Shown: positions 21,140 to 30,865 of the stretch, piece after piece
Position numbering within the stretch: position 1 is the stretch's first letter
Layout: every line of letters begins with the position of its first letter
Assembly: GCA_024811115.1 (NCBI GenBank)
Contig: JAKOGH010000026.1
Span: 1 to 30,865, forward strand
Source: Terana coerulea
Taxonomy: Eukaryota > Basidiomycota > Agaricomycetes > Polyporales > Phanerochaetaceae
DNA length: 30,865 nucleotides
Direction: 5' to 3'
Position numbers and translations under genes: made by a program
Notes under the pieces: model-generated
The model's database searches: none
What the model was told of the DNA's origin: nothing
Seen by the model: only the letters and a program-made list of their open reading frames with translations

Positions 21140-21216
21140 GCAACGCCCCCCCTCCGCCGTTGGTGAGACGCCAGACCCTCCTGATGGAGTTTCCAAATCC
21201 GGAAGGAGGGTATGGG
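21139..21216 (-). repeat. Outer inverted repeat arm A' (partner 20069-20144)
   Basis: Inverted copy of arm A and the right edge of the compound repeat, adjoining the HEM3 promoter. Confidence 0.85.
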
Positions 21217-21375
21217 GACGAGACTACCATATGAGTCCTCCCACAGAGCACGGCCCGCGGGACTTGCCGGACAACCTCTTTCTCAATCCCCTCCCTCGAC
21301 ATGTGCTCTCAAAAGCCCTTATATCTCGCTGAGGCTTTCTACCCCCTCCATCCCTCCTAGCTTTCTCCTGCAACC
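21217..21375 (+). promoter_or_regulatory. HEM3 promoter and 5' leader
   Basis: Only 159 bp lie between the foldback and the start codon. A TTATATCTC at about 21319-21327 could serve as TATA element, and the leader is pyrimidine-rich (CTACCCCCTCCATCCCTCC), as in many basidiomycete promoters. Any farther upstream control elements would lie in or beyond the repeat. Confidence 0.5.
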
Positions 21376-22530
21376 ATGCCCTCAACAAGTGATGCAGACC
21401 GCAAATTTACCCTCGCGTCGAGAGCATCGCAACTAGCCCAGGTCCAGACGTACATGGTCCAGGGTTTATTGAAGGCCGCATTCCCCTCCACGAATATCGA
21501 GACATCGTTCATGACCACAGGCGGAGACCACAACAAATCGCAGGCTCTGTACTTGCTCGGGGGAAATCGCTTTGGACGAAGGAGCTCGAGGTCGCGCTCC
21601 GGGAGGGCGCCGTGGACATGCTCGTGCACTGCTACAAGGACGTGCCGACTGTGCTCCCGGAGGGCTGCGAAATCGCCGGCGTGCTGGAGAGAGTGGACCC
21701 GGTTGACTCTCTGATCGTGAAGAAGGGGCTGCCGTACAAGACTCTGGAGGATCTGCCGGAAGGGTCGGTGGTGGGCACAAGCAGTGTGCGGAGGGTCGCG
21801 CAGTTGAAGAGGCACTTCCCGAAATTCGTTTTCAAGGATCTCGTGAGTATGCAGTTCTACCTCAACATTCTTCTCTGACAAGCCGCATATAGCGAGGAAA
21901 CATGTGCGTCTCAAATCCAAACTTGCCCATACAAATCTGTAACATCTCATAGAGACACGCGACTCTCTAAGCTCGATGCGGAAGACAGCCCATATGCAGC
22001 TATCGTCCTCGCGAAGGCCGGCGTACTGCGCGTAGGCTGGCAAGATCGCATCTCCTCCGATCTCGTCCCGCCGCAGCTGTACTACGCGGTGGGCCAAGGC
22101 GCGCTCGCGATCGAGATCCGCGCCGGCGACGCCGCCTCGCGCGAGCTTTGCCGCGCCATCACGCACTGGCAGACCGAGTGGCGGTGTGCGGCTGAACGCG
22201 CGCTGCTACGCGTGCTCGAGGAGCGGGTGCAGCGTGCCCGTCGGCACGTACACGACACTCGTCGAGGAGAAGGACGCGCAGGCGGGCGTGCTGAAGATCA
22301 CAGGTTGCGTGACGTCGCTGACGGGCGACCGACATATCCAGCACACCCTGGAGGAGAAGGTCTCGAGCGTGGACGACGCGGAGGCACTCGGGGCACGGCT
22401 CGCTACTATTCTGGTTGAAACTGGTGCGCGCGAGGTGCTGGATGAGATCACGCAGGACAGGGGAAAGCGGATTGGAGAGGCCAAGACGGAGGAAGAGAAG
22501 CGGAAGATTGAGGCTGCTATTGCTGCGTGA
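21376..22530 (+). CDS. HEM3: Porphobilinogen deaminase (hydroxymethylbilane synthase)
   Basis: It joins four porphobilinogens into hydroxymethylbilane, the third step of heme synthesis, in the cytosol. Domain 1 starts [18 protein letters not shown]; the active-site region reads [12 protein letters not shown], and [18 protein letters not shown] follows. Exons are 21376-21842, a microexon 21893-21903 and 21953-22530. Splicing through the microexon gives the conserved [12 protein letters not shown]. Domain 2 has [17 protein letters not shown] and [20 protein letters not shown]; domain 3 runs to KIEAAIAA. Two 1-nt frame breaks occur: one base is missing at the G5A3 run 21559-21566, and one extra A is at about 22222, just before the Cys (22228-22230) that holds the dipyrromethane cofactor. 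They compensate in net length. In an essential gene, sequence error is as likely as decay. Confidence 0.93.
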
Positions 22531-22785
22531 TTTCTGCTCAAGGCGTATAGACTCACAGGGGGTGTATTGATATAACGATAGAAAGATCTATATCTGCTCG
22601 GTATTATGGACCAAATGAGAGGAGCTCCGGCTTCGACGTCCAGCTTGCACCTACCGTACTTGACAAACGCCTCCCTCTCTAATAAGACTACGACAAAGGC
22701 TGGTTGGGCTATGGCTTTCTGTCAAGAAAGGTACAGGTTATACGGACTACATCATGAATAGGACGAATATATGCAACGATAGAAA
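22531..22785. other. Convergent 3' intergenic region
   Basis: HEM3 and the helicase gene end towards each other across 255 bp. The region is fairly AT-rich with no open frame; it should hold both 3' UTRs and polyadenylation sites. I see no exact AATAAA in either direction. Confidence 0.6.
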
Positions 22786-25700
22786 CTACTCGAGACTGCG
22801 GTGCTCCTCAGCCGACCCCGTGTCAACTTGCTTCTCCTTGTACAACGCGGAAAATTTGTCTATCTTGGCCAACTCTGCGTCGAGATCTCGACGGGCGGGT
22901 CCCTGCGGGACCTTCTGGACCAACTCCCGTAGCTCGTCGATGGCGCCTTCGAACGATTCTCGCCATCCGGATTGGCGGTAGACCATAGAGAAAGGCTTCA
23001 TCAGCTCTGCAAGTTCCTCGATTTGCCGTAGGCAGTCACTGGCAAGGTGGTCAGTTATCAGCGGCTTGCTATACATGTAGAAGATGTGCTCACTTCATTC
23101 GTAGGACATTCGCGCTGGCCGTCTCCAAGTCTTCTTGCTTCGCATGCTGGAGCCTATGGCTCAGCTGCTGTTTCTCAAATTCGAAGAACATGCGGAGAGC
23201 GTCAAGGCAAGCCAGAATATGAGGCACGAGCATGCAAAGGAGTAGCCGGACTGGTCGGCCGACATCTGAAATCTTCGCGCAGGCCTTGAGCCATGGGCGC
23301 ACGAGGTGTGACATTGCAGTCTCTCGCGTGCGCCGTTTGCGTGCCACCTTGGACCGAAGGAAGGCCTGGATACGCCAGATCGCCAGGAGCTCGTTCCCGT
23401 ACGGCAGATGAGTTTGCATGGCATCGCTAAGGCGTGCGGCGAGTATAGGCAGCGCAATGGGATCTGGCGTCGTAATGATGGGTAGGACGGGTCCTTTGGG
23501 CGGTGCCGGCGCAGGTTGCTTGGCCTTGACGAGAAACCTCGGCTCGTAGTTGAAGGGAGAGTCGTCCATAATTGCGCAAAGGACTCTGAACTCATCCGAC
23601 GCCGGAGTTTGCTCCTCCGCGAATGCATTGGCTATCGAGCAAAGTCGCTTGAACTCTCCCAATGCCGAGTTCGGATCGAGCCTCGGGCTGTGGAAGGGGA
23701 ACTCGACGAACTTATCGGTTTTGGCTCCAACCGATTTCCCCTTCTTAGCGGGCTTCGGATCGACGATCGAGTACGACGGTCTGCCGTTCTTCCCCGGCGC
23801 AGCCGATACATGAAGAGTGGAGAAAGTCGGCAGTGAAGCTTGAACACCCCTCCAATGTTTGATTCCGGCATATCTGAGACGGCATGAGTCAGATACGACG
23901 CAGCTGGTATTTGGTCTGGGTACGGCGCGCTCACCTGAAGTTGTGTGGAAGGCAAGCGAAAACAGCCATGATTTGTGAATGGAGAGCGGGATCTGGGATG
24001 TTGCGGCCCACTGGAATAATACTCATTTATTATTAGTTGACGTGGTAAGAATGAAGGACGTACGTATGGCGAGCCCTTGGCATCTACGTGGGTGGGTCAA
24101 TCAATGAGCACAGGCATAGACATGTGGCGCATACATTCTATTGATAGCCTCGAGTTTTTCGTCTTGCCGCAGGCCACGACCTTTCGGACCAAGGAAGGCT
24201 ATAGCGAAGGTTAATTGACTGCGAGCATCATAACGTTCAAGACTCACTGTCTGCCTTCCGGTTCAACATTGCCTGGAACAGCTCTTTCACAATTGAGAGG
24301 AAGAACGCAGCCAAACCCTCGCTACTGCTGGAAGTCTTACTCATATTCTGCGGCATCAGTAGGGCGCAACTAACGGGCAGAATCACTCCATCCAACTGCC
24401 CGCGATGACCGATGGAGAGTCGTGCGACAAGATAGGCGATGAATCCGCAGAGTGTACCTGTCTCTATCGGTAGCCTCCTTTTGACAGCATAGCTGTGTCA
24501 AGTATAGGTTAAACAACCGCCACAAAAAATGCTAACAAATTACTCACGTCAGAAAAACCACGCCGCTGTCCATTGACCACGGAGTGCTGCCTTCCACAGC
24601 ATCAAGAAGATCGTTGATTGCATATTGAACAGTGCCCTCGGCAGACCTGATGACCCAGGGAATGGCGGCGTGAAGACCCGGCCCACGAGCTGGGGCGAAG
24701 AGAAATGATGTTCCCTGGAGATCGAGAATACGGCTGATAGCCGATGCTTGCACGAGAAGGGTTGGTAGAAGCTGAAGAGCTGTCTCAGGAGAGACTTCAA
24801 GGTGCATCAAACCCCGAATCCACCGAGAAAGGGTCTGTACGGCGGCGCCGAACTCCGGTATGTTTGAAGCCAACATCGCAACAGGAGAAGAAAGCCTTAG
24901 GCCCTCCTGAGTGAGAAAACGGTACGTCTTCTGTAACCAATATCTATGGGAACAGGAGCCAACTTGAGTAAAGATATTAGAGTGCTGCATACAAAGACTC
25001 ACTGTTGACGAGCGACGTGCTCGGCAGTTGGTTCGATGTTGCGAAGCGTATCCACGAGTAGCACCAGCTGAAGATGTATACGAAGGGGATTCGGACTTTG
25101 CATCTTTGGCGGCGTCGTCGACGAGTCCCGAAACGCCTCGGTGTCTTCATATTTATTGACGACTTCTGCCACGCGCGTACGGAGCATGTCTTCCAGATAC
25201 TCGTGTAGCAGGGGTGAGGACTGGTGTTGGCACAACTGTTGAGCCATCTGTAGACGTAGTGGCAGCCTTCGTCTTGGACACCCTCACGTGAGCGAATCCG
25301 CCTGGAAGAAGGCATGATGTGGCTGTCGAGACCGGACGGATACCAAAGAGTTGCTGGTATTGTCTGTTGTAGCAGAGATCCTGACGCTGTATGATTCGGC
25401 GTATCGTTTCGGCGTATTGAAAGACCAACACTAGCCAGCGTTGTACTTCTGACGTTGGGCTGTAGCGGGTTGGTGCATCAGCTATCCGTAGGCTGTGGTC
25501 GAAACACATCAGGGCTAATGCGTCGTTGGCAGATTCAGAGGAGGAGAATTGTTGCCCATATTGTCCCAAGAGGCAGTGTTCTTTACCTTCGATTGCTCGA
25601 AACGCCTCGATCTAAGCCGAAGTTCAGTACGGCCGCGGTAAGCGGTAGGGAGAGAATCGGTTATTTACCTCGTGCCAAATCGGTAACGTGTGGGCAACCT

Positions 25701-28700
25701 CGGTCTGTTGTTGCCACCTAATCAGCTGTGCGAACGCCTTCGATCTCTGAGTTGGCGACCCCAAGGGCATAGTACCTTTGATGGCAAAATATGGCTCTTG
25801 CCACAAGGCATCCGCGAGAATATCCGACAATGGCATATAGTCGAAGCTGGCCTGCAGCAGTTGTAGGCATTTCACGGGCTCATTAGCTGCGAGCCGTAAC
25901 TCCGCCGCATCAACGACCCGACCAAGATGCTCGAGAACCTCGCTTTGTACGCGTTTCATGCCGTAGCGCTCGAGAAAGCCAAAAGAGTCTGTAGGAGAGT
26001 CAAACAGCTCGAGAGCGTCACTGAGTGCGAGTCAGCATTTCCGCACAGTACTGGCTCAAGATAGGCCTACCTCAGCAGGGATTCCTTGAAGTAAAACAGC
26101 CTCGAGACGAGTAAGACTTGCTGTGCCAAAGACCGCTCGACGCCATGGGGATGTCTTCGAATTATGGCGACTGCATTCTTGAAGGCTGCGATATCTCGAA
26201 AGAGACGGACGGCGCGAGTGTATTGACGGCCTTCAACGTAGCTCGTTGCAGCCATCCGTTCGTCCGGGATTTCGACAAAACAATCGGCAGCCTTGCGGTG
26301 ATACATCATCTTGTCGGAGTCGTTCTTGGCGGCTGGTACGACAGCAAGAAATGCTTCTGCAGCTTCTCTCAGCGCCTGCGTCCGCAGAGCATAGGAGCTA
26401 CCGACAACATCGACTTGCTCCAGACGAAGAAATGCCCCGGAAACCTGTTCTTCATGTTCAAGGCCAGCCATCCGGAACGCTTGGCAAGCGAGGTTGTATC
26501 TCCCCTCTATGCAGGTCTCGGCCGCGTCGGGCCCATTCATCACCAACGGACGCCGCAGCAAACCGCGACAGGTCAAGCTGACTGGAGGACGCTTCAATAA
26601 TTCCTTTGTCGTCCCATATACGCTACAAGAAAGAGGAACATCATTCGTGGTTGATTGAACCGCAAGAGTCAATTCTACTTGCCTGAATTGTCATTCCCTT
26701 GGTTGAATCGTCGATGATCCACAGTCGATGTTTGGCGCGGGTAGAAGCAACATACAGAAATTTCAACTACCCGAGCAGATCAATAAGGTATTCCCCGGTT
26801 ATTCCCGATCTTACCTCGGTTAGTATGCCAGACGCGTTTGCAATAGCGCCCTCGTCAGGACGATCCTTCAGATACTCTAGTAGCGTCTGCCAATCAGCTT
26901 CACTAAACAGCGAGTCACTAAAGAAGTTGTAGAGCAAAACCTGTGATTGAGAATGTTATCAACAATACACTGGTCCAGATGATTTTGCAAGCTTACGTCG
27001 TTGAACTCTAGGCCTTTGCTCTCGACGATAGTACTGAGAAAGGCGGATTCAGTCCAAACCCGAGGAAAGCCTTTTGGCACCAGACGTACAGGATCATTGT
27101 CGAGTCACCTAGCTGAGAGCGCAAAGCATCTTGGGACTTCTCGTCGCGCACGAGAACGCCTAAACGTCACCAAAATCAGCCCTGCAGCGGATTCCTGTTG
27201 CATTAGGGTTTGCGACCTACATTGTTCTGCGCCGAACTCAAGTTGCTTTCTGTGAACCAAAGGTTTAAATTAGTCATATGTGCCTATCAAAGCGCTACAT
27301 ACCCCGAGCTCGATAATAAGTACCGCAAATCTAGCTTCGTGTCGTCTTGATGATTGTGGAAGTACGGTCGGGTGCCAAGAGCGATGCCGGCTTCTTTTGG
27401 GACTTTATCGATGCTCTGCGGCCAGAAACAGGTGATCATGTCCAGGATGCCTTGTCCACAGGCTACTATCCCTCCAGTGGACCTAAAGTTTTCGTTAGAG
27501 TGTAGAACACTGGGGGCGTGGCAGCTCTGTAAACGACAGCCTCCTTCTCCTATAAATGTATGTTATCTACGAGTATAAGCAAGATATCATGTGTTGGTTT
27601 CCCACCTCTACGCGATACAGGAATGCTTTGAGGGCATTGAATGTGAACGCACTGCCGGCGAAGATGGTTTGGGCGGTGTCGCCGGCCCATAGCAGCCCAT
27701 CAGCGTTCTTGCAAAGGGCTCTCACAACTGCTTCCATGAGCGACATCCATACGCTCGATGTGCGACCTACTCACCGAGAACGTCGATCAGTAGATTGTCC
27801 TGGGCTTCGTCGACGTATCTGTGGTTCAGTACTTGAATGTTGGCCAGAATAGCAGGGTACGTGTCGACAGCTCACATGAAATCTAGGCTTCGCAAGAACT
27901 TGGGCTTCTCCTCTTTGAATGCTTCCAGTATCGCATGCGTACTTTGTGTTATGATGAGCACGTAACGTGATACTAATCAATTTCAAACAGGCGCACCGGT
28001 CCGCAATGTCAAAGTGGCCAAGGACGGATTTGCGGTGCTGGTATTGCTGAAACAGTGTGTACAGCCGCTCGCGCTGCCCTGCAAAAACGTTGTAGGTCTT
28101 GGAGCTCAGCGATTTGTACGCCGCAATGTCAAGAAATCGTTGACCGGACAGCGATGTCTCTTCCGACCCCTTGATGACCCCTGCCACTTCCTTAGTCTAA
28201 GACTGACGTCTAAGGCCGTGTGTTCACGTACCTATGATCTCGCCGTACACCAGGAATGGGTCTGCAAAGATAGCTCAATGTTTATCTATTCGCAACTGAC
28301 CTACCCAATCACTCACCAAGGCCTCGCGTCAAATTGCTGGGAAATGAACCCCAGTACTGCGCCAAGAACATTTCATAACGAAGTGGTCGGCGCCGGAATG
28401 AACCTGAAGCTGAATCTGATACTAAACCAAGATCTTCTTCAATCAGCGAGCAAAGCTAACACGGCCATTAACGTTCTATCCGGTTTATTTAGCCTGGTTG
28501 ATACTCACGGTGTCGAAGGACAGAAACAAAGGAAAGTGCTCGGACTGTATTTCGCTGAATCCTGTCGGCAAATCGGGATCCCAGGGATGCTGCTCGTCAG
28601 TATGTAAGGGCTCAGCCACATCATACTCGTCTTCTACTTGCTGTCCTCCTCCTGCGACATGGACTTTATGAAGCCTTGCAAACGATCCTTTGACTTTATC

Positions 28701-30696
28701 GGCAAGATTCTGCGATCTAGTCAAGAAGAGCTGGCGAGGCTTCAAGTCCATGTCACCTCCACAGAGGCTCCATGCACCGTCGATGCTGATCATTTTGTGC
28801 AGCATGACCGTCGTTTTCCTGACATCTATGAGCACGGTGAAGACGAACCGTCGATAGTGAATGCTTACCCGGTGCCGCTTCGGCCCAAGACGTAAGAAGC
28901 TCCATCGTGGTAAACCACCTCCTCTTCCTGGGGACTGTTGCGAATGAGACCATGTTGCGTGTGGAAAGTAGTGGCACTTACGACAGCCTAAGCGGCGCCT
29001 GTACATCTTGATCGTCTTGAATCCCTACAGCGTGCCTGGTTATCAGTGGAACATTTAGTTCAGCCACCGCAACGTACGCTGCAATATCATCTGCGTGAAC
29101 GAACATGGGTTATCGAAATCTTCCCAGAATAGACTACCGCGATTCTTACCTTGGACAAGTCGACGAACGTGTCCAGGCTAGCACAAACGTCAGAGCAACG
29201 AAGCAAGCCGTAACATAAACACGAACACGACCAAGGAGCGAATCTATCATAGAAGTTTTCAGTAATCCCCATACACAAGGAGAAACGATCGCGTACAGTG
29301 TCGGCAAGATCCGGTGAGACGGTGGGCCTGTCGTCGTTGGCAAGAGAACTAGTGTCATGTTGGGGATTAGTGGACTTATATACCACCTGATACAGAACAA
29401 ACTTGTGCAGATCCGTAGCCTTCTCCATTGATAACTCTGCACCTGCGGCGTTCCAATACTTCTTGTCCTCTAATTTAGAGGCTGTATACATCCCAAAAAT
29501 GCGTATCTCTGAGAGGACGTTATCAGGAATACTGCCGCGAATGAGGTTGGCCCCAACACACCGTCAGTTTCCTGTAGATAAAACTATTAATGAACAAGTG
29601 AAAATCAAGAGCAAATCGGACATACCCCGGCTGGCCAGTTCTTGATGTAGTACTAAGTTCAAAGCCTCAGTATAACTGCATGGAACTTGAGCAACGTGGA
29701 TACTGACAATTAGAGAACAAGCTTTGGTCACGTAAGCCGAGAAAATGGCTACAACATTCGGATCGGTTGTCAATGGATGCTGGGTCGGGTGTGAAATTTC
29801 CGTGGGACAGCACTCTAATGTTGCGAATTCAGCATTTCTCCGCCAGAAAGTATCAAATAGTCGCTCCCACCGAAGCACATCCTTGATTTTTGCGAAAAGC
29901 GCAGGTTGTCGCCGGCTCACGCGCAAGTTCTCAATCATGCGAGTAGACACCGAAATCCTCCACGACCCATGTCCGTCGACACTATCGAGAAGTACAGCAG
30001 CCTTCTTACGAGAGACCGATAGAAGGGGTGCTGAAGGAAGTTCATCTCGCTCCACGACGTTCTCTGAAGGCGCTAAAACATCTGCTGCCTTGACTGCTGC
30101 TTTGTAGCGCTTCCGAACGGCTTCGATGAGTCGACGATCACGCAGGATCGCAAAGTAAGTCTGCAGACAGCAGAAATCAGAGCATGAGATTCTGCCTTAA
30201 TAGTTGGCTTACTTTCAAGACCACTGTAAAATCTCGGAGTGCTCTCTGTGCGTCCCTATTGCCAGGCGGCGGCACTGACGCAGCCAGCGCCTGCAAAACC
30301 TCACGGAGCTTTGAAGAGGAGGACTGGTGTTTTGCGGCAATATCTTGAAAGGGGATTGCGATTGTGCCTAGGTATTCATCGAAGCGTATGACCAACTTCA
30401 TCCCGAGAGATGCCAGGTGGTCGTCGACGGACTGGTTGATCGTGCGTTGAACGTAGATCGAGCTTGCTGTGGGAGCTTTGCGACATTTCTGTTATGCGGA
30501 ATGGATATATTGAGTAAATGATGCATGAGCAGGGTTCAAATACCGTACCTGCTACAAATCTCAATACTTCCGCCGGTGTGGACGTGTCGCTCAATGCGCG
30601 ATGTATTCTCTCCGCTTCAATGAGAGACTCGAATCTCTGCAATGCCGGCCCGAAGTTCTCTTCCTCCCGGAGGGAAGAGATCCTGAATGGATCCAT
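22786..30696 (-). CDS. TRANK1-like UvrD-family SF1 helicase, large multi-exon gene
   Basis: A giant helicase-like ATPase of a family expanded in basidiomycetes; cellular role unknown. Start ATG 30694-30696 has ACCATGG context. A non-helicase N-terminal region includes DGHGSWRISVSTRMIENLRV (about 29960). Motifs in order: Walker A GRSGTGKTT, split by a 50-bp intron (28819-28868); RQLFLTRSQNLADKV (about 28735); YVDEAQDNLLID, also just after an intron (27781-27822); GDTAQT (27666-27683); VESKGLEF, the UvrD motif V (about 27003-27026); YVASTRAK, motif VI (26731-26754). A long TPR-like helical C-terminal region follows (26672-22786; for example YHRKAADCFVEIPDERMAAT, MKRVQSEVLEHLGRVVDAAE). It has many introns of about 50-60 bp. 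An in-frame TGA at 29564-29566 is unexplained. One gene is more likely than two, because the whole order matches the family. Confidence 0.85.
28819..28868 (-). other. Intron interrupting the Walker A codons of the helicase
   Basis: The 50-bp intron begins GTAAGC and ends TCAG on the minus strand. Its removal joins a codon split 2+1 and gives G-T-G-K-T-T. It also supports the gene model, since without splicing the P-loop does not exist. Confidence 0.85.
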
Positions 30697-30865
30697 GGTA
30701 GAATAATTTGAACCGGCTGTGAGTAGGGCTGTGGGGGTGCTGAGCTACGTGGCGACGTGAAGGAGGAGCTTACTCGGTGAACCTAAAAACAAAAACTGGT
30801 TTACCACGCACAAAAGCGCTATGAACGCCAAGTCAGCCAAAACGTGTGAGCTCATCACGTTGATG
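30697..30865 (-). promoter_or_regulatory. Helicase gene 5' leader with a possible UTR intron
   Basis: On the minus strand a GTAAGC donor at 30773 and a TCACAG acceptor ending at 30717 would define a 57-bp intron just upstream of the ATG. It may be a 5' UTR intron, or the splice may join an upstream coding exon beyond the window. The rest shows nothing I can assign. Confidence 0.4.

Larger units (their letters stand above)
20069..21216. repeat. Compound foldback: three nested inverted repeats
   Basis: The order of arms is A, B, loop, B', C, loop, C', A'. A and A' are the outer pair, B/B' and C/C' two hairpins inside. At each of the three junctions stands GGCGTTGCC or its complement GGCAACGCC (20136-20144, 20690-20698, 21139-21147). 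The loops (20243-20591 and 20737-21099) are non-coding and more AT-rich than their surroundings. It could be terminal sequence of the neighbouring YR retrotransposon or two foldback/MITE elements nested in a third. It ends 159 bp before the HEM3 start codon. Confidence 0.85.

Noticed and set aside
26118..26600. 160-residue plus-strand open frame
   Set aside because: It is a shadow of the conserved TPR-like exon of the helicase on the minus strand.
22786..30696. Defence or immune-type system built around the UvrD-like helicase
   Set aside because: Its neighbours are a heme gene and transposons, and there is no nuclease or partner gene. The family is a common basidiomycete one, so no such system is supported.

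Overview
The window looks like nuclear DNA of a filamentous basidiomycete, probably an Agaricomycete. The evidence is many 45-60 bp GT-AG introns, a chromodomain Ty3/gypsy element, a CACTA-like element with a divergent gene pair, a tyrosine-recombinase retrotransposon, and a large TRANK1-like helicase gene of the kind common in these fungi. Family names come from recognised motifs only; no database search was possible.

Layout. Positions 1-1784 hold no gene I can support. A decayed Ty3/gypsy chromovirus runs from about 1785 to 14553: gag, protease, RT, RNase H, integrase, chromodomain and a candidate 3' LTR. It is split by a 7,264-bp CACTA-like DNA transposon (4474-11737) that landed in the tyrosine codon of the RT catalytic YIDD box. 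That transposon carries a multi-exon transposase on the minus strand and a divergent accessory gene on the plus strand. From about 14.7 to 20.04 kb lies a tyrosine-recombinase retrotransposon (Ngaro/DIRS order) with gag, RT-RNase H and recombinase regions, itself carrying a 343-bp MITE-like insertion. Next comes a compound foldback repeat (20069-21216) built of three nested inverted repeats.

The right third is host sequence. HEM3 (porphobilinogen deaminase, heme pathway) starts 159 bp after the foldback. It has an 11-nt microexon and two opposite 1-nt frameshifts. It converges on a roughly 7.9-kb minus-strand gene (22786-30696) for a TRANK1-like UvrD-family helicase with recognisable SF1 motifs and one unexplained in-frame TGA.

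The mobile genes do not work together as one system. They are layers of nested insertions, and their order can be read from what interrupts what: gypsy first, CACTA-like into it; YR retrotransposon first, MITE-like element into it. Some single-base frameshifts, especially those in HEM3, could be assembly errors rather than real decay.
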